Source of the DNA: JBCBWG01 sp964579305 | Lineage (GTDB): Bacteria > Pseudomonadota > Alphaproteobacteria > Rhizobiales > Hyphomicrobiaceae | DNA length: 21,515 nt | Direction: 5' to 3' | NCBI GenBank assembly: GCA_964579305.1 | Contig: CAZOGY010000058.1 | Location: 1-21,515 of the forward strand | Shown here: positions 1-6,737 of the stretch, piece after piece | How positions within the stretch are numbered: the stretch's first letter is position 1 | Layout: the number at the start of each line of letters is the position of its first letter | The notes under the pieces: generated by a model | Seen by the model: the letters and a program-made list of their open reading frames with translations, nothing else | The model's database searches: none | Told to the model about the DNA's origin: nothing | Position numbers and translations under genes: made by a program

Positions 1-163
1 TGTTTCGAACACGAACATCGATGGCCCGGGCCGCTTTGCGGCCTTGGGGCGCGAATCCGATTGGACGCGACATGCATTAAGCGGTTCTGATCAACGGCCA
101 AGCGCGATCCCCGACACCAGCGGTTGGTGGGGCCGGCGCTGTTTTGAGCTGGCCTTGACGGGA
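1..163. other. left edge, no gene assigned
   Basis: I find no convincing coding region in this edge segment. One + strand frame is open from the edge to about 244, but it would overlap the membrane-protein gene at 164-463 antiparallel and its product has no recognisable features. A perfect 6-bp hairpin (GGCCGC, loop TTT, GCGGCC) lies at 29-43 without a T tract. The end of a neighbouring gene could lie here, but it cannot be decided from this window. Confidence 0.4.
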
Positions 164-463
164 TCAATTCTGGCTGCGCGGCCGCGCAAATCGATATCCA
201 ATCGCGGCCCAAACCGTGCCAAAAATCACCGCAAACGCAAATAGACCGGCCTCGCCGCCGATCCCCTTGGCGTTGATCAGCCCGAGCCAAACAGCGAGCC
301 ATACGGCGACTGCGTTCACGCAAGCCGCCGCAAAACCGGCGATCAATGTTTTTTGCCACTGGTCGGCGCGCCGTCCCATGCCAACCGCAACGGCGATGAC
401 GACAGGGCTCAATAACGCCATCAGCGCAAGCTGAAGCGGCTGGAATGGAGACAATTCAAGCAT
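164..463 (-). CDS. small three-helix membrane protein, function unknown
   Basis: A 99-residue protein that I cannot assign to a function. Three hydrophobic stretches can be seen, at about residues 9-30, 39-62 and 71-92, separated by short polar loops (RRADQWQK and NAKGIGGE). The C-terminal tail is basic (RFARPRSQN), which places it probably in the cytoplasm. There is no signal-peptide cleavage site and no catalytic motif. It starts only 14 bases after the stop codon of the chorismate mutase gene on the same strand, so the two are probably cotranscribed, although no biochemical link is evident. The ribosome-binding site is weak, so translational coupling is possible. The function is unknown; the coding call rests on operon position, membrane-protein composition and a full-length open frame. 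Confidence 0.7.
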   Translation of the reverse strand: MLELSPFQPLQLALMALLSPVVIAVAVGMGRRADQWQKTLIAGFAAACVNAVAVWLAVWLGLINAKGIGGEAGLFAFAVIFGTVWAAIGYRFARPRSQN

Positions 464-477
464 CGGGATTGTCTTGC

Positions 478-825
478 CTAGCTGTTGGTGCGTGTGGGTG
501 CCGCGCCGTCGCCAGCGTTGTCCTGGCCTTCAGCAAGCAGCTTTTGCTCTTCGTATTGGATGAACCAACCGATCATCTGGCGCCACAGAGCTTCGCACAG
601 GTCAGGCGGCACGCCTTCCGCCTCTGCCTTGGCGCGCACACGGTCCACCACTTGCTGGTTGCGCCACGGAACGTTCGCGGCCGCGTTCTCGGCCAGTTTG
701 ATCTGCCAGGCCCGTTCGACATAACCGAACCGCTCCGCAATCAGTGCCACGAGTGCTGAATCGATCCGGTCGATCTCGACCCGCACATCATCCATGTTCG
801 CGCAATCATGCGGCGCTTTTGTCAT
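478..825 (-). CDS. chorismate mutase, AroQ type (or isochorismate-pyruvate lyase-like)
   Basis: A 115-residue all-alpha protein of the AroQ/chorismate mutase type II family, which converts chorismate to prephenate for phenylalanine and tyrosine synthesis. PchB-type isochorismate-pyruvate lyases share the fold. Visible family features are the N-terminal R-x-E-I-D-x-I-D helix with R15, then R32 and K43 in an ERFGYVERAWQIK segment, and R55 in the VPWR loop. These match the substrate-binding arginines and lysine of the family. The C-terminal helix (WFIQYEEQK) follows. The start at 825 is chosen because an in-frame upstream ATG at 843 lies on a strong GGAGGAG ribosome-binding site placed 9 bases before this ATG. 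The gene is short and monofunctional, without a prephenate dehydratase or dehydrogenase domain. It lies upstream of the membrane-protein gene at 164-463. Confidence 0.88.
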   Translation of the reverse strand: MTKAPHDCANMDDVRVEIDRIDSALVALIAERFGYVERAWQIKLAENAAANVPWRNQQVVDRVRAKAEAEGVPPDLCEALWRQMIGWFIQYEEQKLLAEGQDNAGDGAAPTRTNS

Positions 826-888
826 TGGACCCAACTCCTCCATTCAAGCTCAGCAGGCTTTGCACACACGCTCAGCCCTGCCAAGCCA

Positions 889-932
889 TCGTGCCCCCAC
901 GCCTGCGCGCGTCACGTCACTGCGGGGCACGA
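889..932. repeat. inverted repeat, 9-bp arms, 26-base loop
   Basis: TCGTGCCCC at 889-897 is perfectly complementary to GGGGCACGA at 924-932. The loop contains the tandem-like words GTCAC GTCAC. Together with the repeat at 962-1005 it makes a pair of equal-sized stem-loops upstream of the gene at 1129. Confidence 0.55.
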
Positions 933-961
933 AACGGCCGTGAACATAGCCTGAATACACC

Positions 962-1005
962 GCTGGCGTGCGCTCACGTCTTCGCCGTCCCACACTCACG
1001 CCAGC
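962..1005. repeat. inverted repeat, 9-bp arms, 26-base loop
   Basis: GCTGGCGTG at 962-970 is perfectly complementary to CACGCCAGC at 997-1005. Total length and loop length are identical to those of the inverted repeat at 889-932. Confidence 0.55.
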
Positions 1006-1128
1006 CGGACGCCTTGTGTTTCGCAAGTGAACGCGGTTCGACCCACCTGTCCATCAGGCGCACAGACGCCGCGGATCGGGCTTCCTGCTCCAAGCCGCAC
1101 TGGCAACCAAGACCTGATGGAGATCAAA

Positions 1129-1539
1129 ATGAGCCAAGCAATCCTTCGCCAGTCGCAATCGACGTCATCAACGACCAAGACCATCATTGCTGGCCTCAGT
1201 CTTGTTGGATTGGTACTCAGCGCGACCGGGCCCGCGTTGGCAAAAACGGTCAGCCACACGCATCACAATCCATCATTCAAGGCGCTAAAGGCGCATGCGA
1301 AGGGCCTCAAGAAATCGGGCCGGGTCAAAGTCCGCAAACATCGCCGGCACGGTCGTGTCGTGGGCTTCACCAAGTTCGATGGCGCGGGCAAGAAGGTAAC
1401 GGTGAAGCGCGCGCGGCACGGCAAAGCCAAGGTTACGATCACGCGTCGCAAATCGTTCCTTGAGCGGGTCAAACACCGCGTGAGTAACTTCAAAAACCGC
1501 GTAACCCGGAGCTATCGCGCTGCGAAGGCCGCTTTCTAG
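1129..1539 (+). CDS. small secreted, strongly basic protein, function unknown
   Basis: A 136-residue product that I do not recognise. Residues 1-38 look like a Sec signal peptide: a lysine at the end of the n-region, a hydrophobic core (IIAGLSLVGLVLSA) and an ALA cleavage site before KTV. The mature part of about 98 residues is very rich in Lys, Arg and His, with runs such as KVRKHRRHGR, KKVTVKRARHGKAK and TRRK, and has almost no acidic residues and no cysteine. Such a charge pattern suggests binding to a polyanion (nucleic acid, lipid A or wall polymer) outside the cytoplasmic membrane, but this is inference. The start at 1129 is chosen over in-frame ATGs at 1027 and 1117 because GGAG (1119-1122) sits 6 bases upstream and the signal peptide begins there. 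The gene converges on gatA. Confidence 0.7.
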   Translation: MSQAILRQSQSTSSTTKTIIAGLSLVGLVLSATGPALAKTVSHTHHNPSFKALKAHAKGLKKSGRVKVRKHRRHGRVVGFTKFDGAGKKVTVKRARHGKAKVTITRRKSFLERVKHRVSNFKNRVTRSYRAAKAAF

Positions 1540-1610
1540 AGCAATATCCGATCTCACGGAATCGCTTAGCACTTCACAGACCGTATGACGTAGCTGTGTT
1601 CTCAACAGGA

Positions 1611-1673
1611 TAGAGCATTTTGGGCCGACCACTTGACCGCAACTGCGGTCAAGTGTGGTTGGATGATGCTCTA
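1611..1673. repeat. nested intergenic palindrome, possible bidirectional terminator
   Basis: Two nested inverted repeats are present. The outer arms are TAGAGCAT (1611-1618) and ATGCTCTA (1666-1673). The inner arms are a perfect 12-bp pair, CACTTGACCGCA (1630-1641) and TGCGGTCAAGTG (1644-1655), separated by two bases. The outer right arm includes the reverse-strand stop codon of gatA. The TAGAGCAT...ATGCTCTA frame resembles a palindromic repeat often seen between alphaproteobacterial genes; this family link is from memory. Just upstream, at 1538-1565, lies a second AGAGCAATATCCG...CGGAATCG segment of similar flavour. Lying between convergent genes, the element could terminate transcription in both directions. 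Confidence 0.65.
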
Positions 1674-3149
1674 GAGCCACCAACGTTCGGGAACAATGAA
1701 CCGCCCGGCGGCCTGTTCGATCACGGCCGCCGAGCGGAATAACGTTTCTTCGTCGAACGGCTTGGCAATCAGTTGCAGCCCCAACGGCAAACCGTTCGCC
1801 GACAATCCGGCGGGCACTGAAATGCCTGGCAGACCGGCCATGTTGACGGGCACGGTCAGAACATCTTCCAGATACATGGCGATCGGATCGGAGGTCTTTT
1901 CACCATGGGCGAACGCCGGACCTGGCGTGGTCGGCGTCAAAATCACGTCGACCGTGTTCCAGGCTTGGTCAAAATCTTGCTTGATCAACGTCCGGATCTT
2001 TTGTGCCTTCAGGTAATACGCGTCGTAGTAGCCCGCTGAGAGGACATATGTGCCGATCAGAATGCGCCGTTTGACCTCGCGACCAAAGCCGGCTGAACGG
2101 GTCTGTTCATAGGTGTCGATCAGGTCATTACCCGGGACGCGCAAGCCGTAGCGCACCCCATCATAGCGCGCGAGGTTCGACGATGCTTCTGCCGGCGCCA
2201 CGATATAGTAGGCCGGCAAAGCATATTGCGTGTGCGGTAGCGAAATCTCATGGATCGACGCACCAGCGTCCTTGAGCCACTCAATCCCTTTTTGCCAAAG
2301 GTCGCGCGTCTCATCCGGCATGCCCTCGATCCGGTATTCGTCGGGCACGCCGACGCGCAGGCCAGCGATGCTTGCCCCGATCGCGGCTTCATAATCGGGC
2401 ACGTCGGTATCGACGCTTGTTGTATCCTTGGGGTCATGGCTGGCCATGTGGCGCAGCATGATTGCTGCATCGCGCACGGTCTTGGTGATTGGGCCGGCCT
2501 GGTCGAGTGACGATGCAAACGCCACCATCCCCCAGCGCGAACAGCGGCCGTATGTGGGCTTGATGCCAACAGTTCCGGTGAGGGCGGCCGGCTGGCGGAT
2601 CGACCCACCGGTATCGCTTGCCGTGGCGGCAAGGCACAGGTCTGCGGCAACCGCAGCCGATGATCCGCCAGAGGAACCGCCAGGCACCAGCGGGGCGTCG
2701 TCGCCGGCCCGACGCCAGGGACTGACAACCGGCCCGTCATAGCTTGTCTCATTCGACGAGCCCATCGCGAACTCATCCATGTTGAGCTTGCCAAGCATGA
2801 TGGCCCCGGCGTCGCGCAGGTTCGCGGTGACGGTCGACTCGTAGGCCGGTTGGAAGCCATCGAGAATATGGCTTGAGGCCTGAGTACGCACGCCCTCGGT
2901 GGCGTAAAGATCCTTGATGCCCAGTGGCAGCCCCTCCAGCGGGCGCGCCGCACCGGCTGCGATCTTGGCATCGCTTTCGGCTGCACGCGCCAAGGCGGCG
3001 TCCGCAGTGACGGCCACGAAGGCGTTCATTTTCGCGTTGCCGGCCTCAATCGCGTCCAAAAACGCCTGGGTGAGTTCCCGCGCCGAAATTTCCTTGCCGG
3101 CGAGCGCGTCGCGGGCTTCGGCCAACGTCAGCTTTGTCAAGTCGGTCAC
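1671..3149 (-). CDS. gatA: Asp-tRNA(Asn)/Glu-tRNA(Gln) amidotransferase subunit A
   Basis: The 492-residue GatA amidase subunit of the GatCAB complex. It hydrolyses glutamine (or asparagine) and supplies ammonia that converts misacylated Glu-tRNA(Gln) or Asp-tRNA(Asn) to the correct aminoacyl-tRNA in the cytoplasm. The amidase-signature triad is visible: K79 in LGIKDLYAT, the cis-serine S159 in the glycine/serine-rich PGGSSGGSSAA loop, and the nucleophile S183 in DTGGSIRQPA. Length is normal for the family. The gene follows gatC by 87 bases on the same strand, so the two probably form an operon. The gatB gene is not next to it: the downstream neighbour is convergent, so the third subunit must be encoded elsewhere. 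The stop codon lies inside the palindrome at 1611-1673. Confidence 0.98.
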   Translation of the reverse strand: MTDLTKLTLAEARDALAGKEISARELTQAFLDAIEAGNAKMNAFVAVTADAALARAAESDAKIAAGAARPLEGLPLGIKDLYATEGVRTQASSHILDGFQPAYESTVTANLRDAGAIMLGKLNMDEFAMGSSNETSYDGPVVSPWRRAGDDAPLVPGGSSGGSSAAVAADLCLAATASDTGGSIRQPAALTGTVGIKPTYGRCSRWGMVAFASSLDQAGPITKTVRDAAIMLRHMASHDPKDTTSVDTDVPDYEAAIGASIAGLRVGVPDEYRIEGMPDETRDLWQKGIEWLKDAGASIHEISLPHTQYALPAYYIVAPAEASSNLARYDGVRYGLRVPGNDLIDTYEQTRSAGFGREVKRRILIGTYVLSAGYYDAYYLKAQKIRTLIKQDFDQAWNTVDVILTPTTPGPAFAHGEKTSDPIAMYLEDVLTVPVNMAGLPGISVPAGLSANGLPLGLQLIAKPFDEETLFRSAAVIEQAAGRFIVPERWWL

Positions 3150-3236
3150 GGTGATCTCTGCTTGTTTGGCGTCATGGTATGAACACAGGGCGATTCCCGG
3201 CTGCGATTGGCGTGGTGCAGCGGGCTTGCCGTGGCG

Positions 3237-3524
3237 TTACTCGACCACTTTGGGAACGACAAAGAAGTCGTCTTCTGAATGCGGTGCGTTCGCGGTGACG
3301 ACCTTGGCCATCTCGCCGTCATTGACCACGTCTTCGCGCTGTTTCATCGCCATCGGGACAACCTGCGTCATGGGCGCAACATCGCTGGTGTCGACGCCGT
3401 CGAGTTGCTCTACCCAGTCGAGAATGCGCGACAGCTCGCCTTCGAGGCTTTGCGCCTCGTCTTCGGTGATCTTGATCCGCGCGAGGCGGGCAATGCGATA
3501 GACGGTCGCCTGATCAACGTGCAT
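3237..3524 (-). CDS. gatC: Asp-tRNA(Asn)/Glu-tRNA(Gln) amidotransferase subunit C
   Basis: The 95-residue GatC subunit, a small protein that wraps around the GatA-GatB interface and stabilises the complex. Family hallmarks are the N-terminal helix with VYRIARLARIKIT-EDE, the LSRILDWVEQLDGVDTSDVAPM segment, and the late LR/KQREDVV-like stretch followed by a PHSEDDFFVVPKVVE tail. The full expected length is present. Its start at 3524 gives the usual family N-terminus (MHVDQATV), although the ribosome-binding site is weak. It is the first gene of a gatC-gatA operon and is transcribed divergently from the transglycosylase-like gene at 3868. Confidence 0.97.
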   Translation of the reverse strand: MHVDQATVYRIARLARIKITEDEAQSLEGELSRILDWVEQLDGVDTSDVAPMTQVVPMAMKQREDVVNDGEMAKVVTANAPHSEDDFFVVPKVVE

Positions 3525-3867
3525 GGCGGCTCGCTCTGGTTGAAGGTTGGGATGGTCAAGTGGAGCGCACTCTTAGCGGGTCTTAATTCCCGAGCGCAAC
3601 TTTCCGGGCTTCGCGCGGCAACAGTGTCGCGGCAGTGTCCACGGCTCATGTGTTGCAGCGCAGTATCCGCCAGGGACAAACGTTGCATGCCAAACATGCC
3701 GCGCGCGATCAGCGGCCCGTTCGTGTCGTGAGTTTTTGCGTGTCTTAAGGCTCCAGTACGGTAATCGTGCGAAACGTTTCGCGGCGCCGTGCAGTTGACC
3801 GGTCAGCATGGCAACGGCACTGTCGACATGGAGCGCCTGCAGGGCCATTTTTGCGGAGTTTGGTTTC
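3525..3867. other. divergent gatC / transglycosylase-like promoter region
   Basis: No gene is supported in these 343 bases. The segment must hold the gatC promoter on the minus strand and the promoter of the gene at 3868 on the plus strand. The only clear element is the 14-bp perfect palindrome at 3769-3782. An in-frame ATG at 3808 belongs to the downstream gene's frame, but I consider 3868 the start. I recognise no RNA gene here. Confidence 0.5.
3769..3782. promoter_or_regulatory. perfect 14-bp palindrome, candidate operator
   Basis: GCGAAACGTTTCGC reads identically on both strands. It lies 86 bases upstream of the chosen start of the transglycosylase-like gene, in a divergent intergenic region. 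A dimeric helix-turn-helix regulator could bind here, but no regulator gene is in the window and I cannot name one. Confidence 0.4.
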
Positions 3868-4905
3868 ATGACGGGCACCCAGATCCGGGCTCAGCGCGCG
3901 CGCAATCTCCGATTGGCCGCCGCAGCGAACGCACCGGTTTATCAGAGCTTTGCTGCGTTTGCCCTTTGGCTTGCTGGCTTGTGTTTCGCGTTTGGCGCTG
4001 GTGGCACTGCGTTGGCCAATCAGCCGCCGGGCGGCGTTGCCAAGGTCCAAACGATCAGTGTCAAGCCGACCCCTGGTGATAGCGAGCTGCCCGAACGCCC
4101 GACCCGTAAACCGCAAAAGCGTTCTGTGCCCAAATCGCGTCGTACGGCCAAATCACCGTCGGGCAAACCGGCCGGTCCCGACAAAATGACAATGTCGGTG
4201 TTTCTCGACCGGCTCATGATTGCGGAGTCCGGCGGACGTGACAACGCCAAGAACCCGCGTTCCACCGCAACTGGGCCATTTCAATTCATCGAATCGACTT
4301 TTCTGGAATTGATCCGGCGTCACTTCCCAGAGCAGGCAAAGCTGCCCATCGCAGAACAGCTTGCGTTGCGCACGGACCGAGCCTTTTCGCGCAAGCTCGC
4401 TGAGATTTTCACGCGTGAGAACGCCGCGATCCTGATTGCTGATGGCCACAAGCCGACCTATCCGAATTTGCGGCTGGCGTTCTTGCTTGGCGCTGGCGGT
4501 GCCTCGCGCGTGTTGTCGATGGATCGGGATGCGCCCGTGGCCCCGATTTTGGGCCGCGCGGTGATCGTGGCGAACCCGTTCATGGCAGGCATGACCGCTG
4601 GCGATCTCGTTTCGCGCGCGGCGCGCGATTTGAGATTGCGGGCCGATGATCCAGCAACGGCGCGCCCGGGACAGCTACCGCGTCGGGTTGCCGGCCCGCC
4701 GCCGGGACCCCGTTTGCGCGTGCGCTGTAACCTGCGCTTGCCAAGCTGTCAGCGTTGGGTCGCTCTGCAAAAGCGCAAGCTTGCCGCCCAAGGCAAACTC
4801 AAGGGCCGCGGCCGCGTGCGTCTTTCGGTCAGCTGTGGTCCTGGCGTTCCTTGCCGACGTTCCCGCGCTCGGCGGCGCCGTGTGGCGGCCGGGCGGACAC
4901 GTTAG
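3868..4905 (+). CDS. secreted lysozyme-fold / lytic transglycosylase-like protein
   Basis: A 345-residue exported protein. Residues 1-50 form a long signal peptide or membrane anchor with an arginine-rich n-region, a hydrophobic core (ALWLAGLCFAFGAGG) and an ALA cleavage site. A Pro/Lys/Arg-rich linker (about 52-106) follows. The lysozyme-like core starts near 107 with IAESGGRDN, where E120 is the likely catalytic glutamate, and continues with TGPFQFI (135-141), a transglycosylase-type motif. The role would be cleaving or binding peptidoglycan in the periplasm. After about residue 265 comes an unusual basic tail with cysteines (VRCNLRLPSCQRW, SVSCGPGVPC) ending in RRRRVAAGRTR. The start at 3868 is chosen because GGAG at 3855-3858 is correctly spaced; an ATG at 3808 would add 20 residues before the signal peptide. 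It is divergent from gatC and probably monocistronic. Confidence 0.75.
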   Translation: MTGTQIRAQRARNLRLAAAANAPVYQSFAAFALWLAGLCFAFGAGGTALANQPPGGVAKVQTISVKPTPGDSELPERPTRKPQKRSVPKSRRTAKSPSGKPAGPDKMTMSVFLDRLMIAESGGRDNAKNPRSTATGPFQFIESTFLELIRRHFPEQAKLPIAEQLALRTDRAFSRKLAEIFTRENAAILIADGHKPTYPNLRLAFLLGAGGASRVLSMDRDAPVAPILGRAVIVANPFMAGMTAGDLVSRAARDLRLRADDPATARPGQLPRRVAGPPPGPRLRVRCNLRLPSCQRWVALQKRKLAAQGKLKGRGRVRLSVSCGPGVPCRRSRARRRRVAAGRTR

Positions 4906-4976
4906 GTTTCACGCGCCCCGACATCGCGCGCACCGGCCTCCGGTTGGCCGTTCCTTGACAGGCCAGCGAGCGCATT

Positions 4977-5019
4977 GGAGCATCCGCGCAATATAACAAT
5001 AACTGCGCGAGGACGCTCC
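4977..5019 (+). promoter_or_regulatory. dyad around the ribosome-binding site of the aldo/keto reductase gene
   Basis: GGAGC (4977-4981) and CGCGCA (4985-4990) are mirrored by TGCGCG (5004-5009) and GCTCC (5015-5019), around an A/T-rich centre (4991-5003). The likely ribosome-binding site GAGGA (5009-5013) lies between the two right arms, and the start codon follows at 5021. The dyad could be an operator or an mRNA hairpin that limits translation. Confidence 0.4.
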
Positions 5020-5020
5020 G

Positions 5021-5890
5021 ATGACCCAAACGCCAGCCGCACTTGCCCCCACCGTCGAGGCAAACGGTGCGGATATCCCTGCGATCGGACTTGGCACGTG
5101 GCCGATGAAAGGTGGCGAATGCGCCGAGGCCGTCGCAACCGCCCTGCAGTCGGGCTATCGCCACATCGATACGGCTGCGATGTATGCCAACGAGGAGGCG
5201 GTTGGCGAAGGTCTGCGTAACTCGGGTGTCGCGCGCGATGAGATCTTCGTGACAACCAAGGTCTGGCATGACGACATCGGCAACGGTGATTTGCAGCGTT
5301 CAGCGGAGGCGAGCCTGCAGCGGCTCGGCCTTGACCAGGTCGACCTTCTTTTGATCCACTGGCCGAACCGGGCGGTTGCGGTCAGCGAGTGTATCTCTGC
5401 GCTGTGTGAAGCCAAGTCACGCGGGCTGACCCGTCATATCGGCATTTCGAATTTCCCAACGGCGCTGATGGACCAAGCCGTTGCCGCGGCGGATGAGCCG
5501 CTGGCCTGTAATCAGGTTGAGTATCACCCGTTCCTTGACCAAACCGCCGTACTCAATCGCTGCCGAGATCACGGTATGGCGCTTGTCTCGTATTGCCCGC
5601 TGGGCCGCGGCGACGTTGGCGGCGTGATGAATACCGAGGTCGTCCAGAACATGGCCCAGCGCTATGGCAAGACGCCGGGCCAGATCGTCTTGCGCTGGCA
5701 TGTCCAGCAGCCTGGTGTGGTTGCCGTGCCCAAATCCGCCAATCCCGAGCGGATCGCGCATAATCTGGCGGTGTTCGATTTCACCTTAAGCGACGACGAT
5801 ATGGCAGCCTTGCACGGGCTTGCCCGGGCGGACGGCCGTGTCGTGAACCTCGCAATCGCGCCGGACTGGGATCCGCCGCTGGCCGCTTAA
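5021..5890 (+). CDS. aldo/keto reductase, 2,5-diketogluconate reductase-like
   Basis: A 289-residue NADPH-dependent aldo/keto reductase of the classical (beta/alpha)8-barrel family, which reduces aldehydes or ketones to alcohols in the cytoplasm. The catalytic tetrad is complete: D50 and Y55 in HIDTAAMYANE, K80 in FVTTKVW and H113 in LLIHWPN. Later hallmarks are the HIGISNF strand, the NQVEYHPF segment and the cofactor-binding VAVPKSANPERIAHN motif. The sequence is most like DkgB-type 2,5-diketo-D-gluconate or methylglyoxal reductases, but the substrate cannot be read from sequence. The start at 5021 follows GAGGA with 7 bases spacing. It stands alone: 115 bases separate it from the gene before, and it converges on the dehydrogenase gene across a strong hairpin. 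Confidence 0.93.
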   Translation: MTQTPAALAPTVEANGADIPAIGLGTWPMKGGECAEAVATALQSGYRHIDTAAMYANEEAVGEGLRNSGVARDEIFVTTKVWHDDIGNGDLQRSAEASLQRLGLDQVDLLLIHWPNRAVAVSECISALCEAKSRGLTRHIGISNFPTALMDQAVAAADEPLACNQVEYHPFLDQTAVLNRCRDHGMALVSYCPLGRGDVGGVMNTEVVQNMAQRYGKTPGQIVLRWHVQQPGVVAVPKSANPERIAHNLAVFDFTLSDDDMAALHGLARADGRVVNLAIAPDWDPPLAA

Positions 5891-5900
5891 GTTTCATCGG

Positions 5901-5922
5901 GTTCAGGCGGGCGCGCCTGAAC
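5901..5922. terminator. strong hairpin between convergent genes
   Basis: GTTCAGGCG (5901-5909) pairs perfectly with CGCCTGAAC (5914-5922) around a four-base loop. TTTCA (5892-5896) and TGAAA (5923-5927) can extend the stem after a four-base bulge. There is no long T tract on either side. It lies between the stops of two convergent genes, so a bidirectional terminator or 3'-end protector is likely. Confidence 0.55.
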
Positions 5923-5998
5923 TGAAAGATATAGCGACCAAACTGAGCGGCTGCGATGACGGACAATGTGCGTTGGCTTGCGCTTGCGGTCTGACCCT

Positions 5999-6712
5999 TC
6001 AATACGTCGCGCGGCCGCCAGAAAGATCGAACACGGCGCCGGTCGAAAACGTGCACGCATCCGAGCACATCCACAGGACTTGAGCGGCGACCTCGTCAAC
6101 CGTGCCCAAGCGGCCGAGCGGGCTTTTCGACACCATGGTTGCGACGTGTTCAGGCGTGAACTGGGCTAGCAATTCCGTTTCGACCGCGGCGGGCGCAAGC
6201 GCGTTGATGCGTACCGGCGTGGTCGCCAGTTCTTTGGCGAACGCCTTGGTCAACGCGATCACGCCGGCTTTTGACGCTGAATAGGCCGCGGCATTCGGCG
6301 TACCTTCTTTACCAGCGAGGGAAGCAAGCAGAACAACCCGCCCGGCCGGCTGGGCAATCAGCTTGGGCGTCGCGAGCCGCAGGACATTGAAGGTGCCGGT
6401 GAGGTTGATGTCGATAATCCGCTGCCATTCGGCCGGATCATAGGCGAGGAGTGGGGCTGCGGCGCCTGCGTAGCCGGCGCTGTGGACCAGGATGTCGATC
6501 GCGGCCACCTCGCTGAGGGCTTCCGCGATTGTCTCCGGTTTGGTGATATCGATCTGATAAGCGGTGACGTGGCTGCCTTGAGGCGGCTTGATATCCCAGA
6601 CGACGACATTGGCGCCCGCTGCAGCCAGCGCGTTCACCACCCCTTGGCCAATGCCGCTGGCGCCGCCCGTGACGACCGCGGTGCGACCTGAGAAATCGTA
6701 AGCAACGCTCAT
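5999..6712 (-). CDS. short-chain dehydrogenase/reductase (SDR family)
   Basis: A 237-residue classical SDR with NAD(P)-dependent oxidoreductase activity. The cofactor motif TGGASGIG (15-22) and D40 at the end of the second strand are visible. An aspartate at that place usually favours NAD. N103 in DINLTGTF and the catalytic S131, Y144 (AAYSASKAG) and K148 complete the active site. The usual NNAG motif reads HSAG (77-80), a small variation. The C-terminus has the typical DEVA...TGAVFDLSGG ending. The start at 6712 is chosen because AGGGGGGTGA lies just before it; a longer frame to 6844 would overlap the upstream gene. It lies 25 bases downstream of the small membrane-protein gene, so the two probably form an operon. 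The substrate is unknown. Confidence 0.93.
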   Translation of the reverse strand: MSVAYDFSGRTAVVTGGASGIGQGVVNALAAAGANVVVWDIKPPQGSHVTAYQIDITKPETIAEALSEVAAIDILVHSAGYAGAAAPLLAYDPAEWQRIIDINLTGTFNVLRLATPKLIAQPAGRVVLLASLAGKEGTPNAAAYSASKAGVIALTKAFAKELATTPVRINALAPAAVETELLAQFTPEHVATMVSKSPLGRLGTVDEVAAQVLWMCSDACTFSTGAVFDLSGGRATY

Positions 6713-6737
6713 GTCACCCCCCTGAATCGGTGCGTGA

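Larger units (their letters stand above)
844..1128. other. gene-free region between divergent genes, structured
   Basis: This 285-base interval separates the chorismate mutase gene (leftward) from the basic secreted protein (rightward). I see no coding frame with a ribosome-binding site. It should hold both promoters. It contains two perfect 9-bp inverted repeats, each 44 bases overall (889-932 and 962-1005, listed separately), so a structured leader or small RNA is possible. Confidence 0.5.

Noticed and set aside
1035..1044. GGTTCGACCC, which looks like a tRNA T arm
   Set aside because: The flanks do not form a T stem, and no anticodon or acceptor stem can be built around it.
744..1463. 239-codon open frame on the + strand
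   Set aside because: It overlaps the chorismate mutase start and the better-supported secreted gene in another frame, and has no ribosome-binding site or motif.
2120..2986. 288-codon open frame on the minus strand inside gatA
   Set aside because: It is another frame of gatA; the product is Arg/Pro/Ser-rich noise without motifs.
4955..4997. TTGACA and TATAAC as a promoter for the aldo/keto reductase gene
   Set aside because: The spacer would be 31 bases, far from the usual 16-18.
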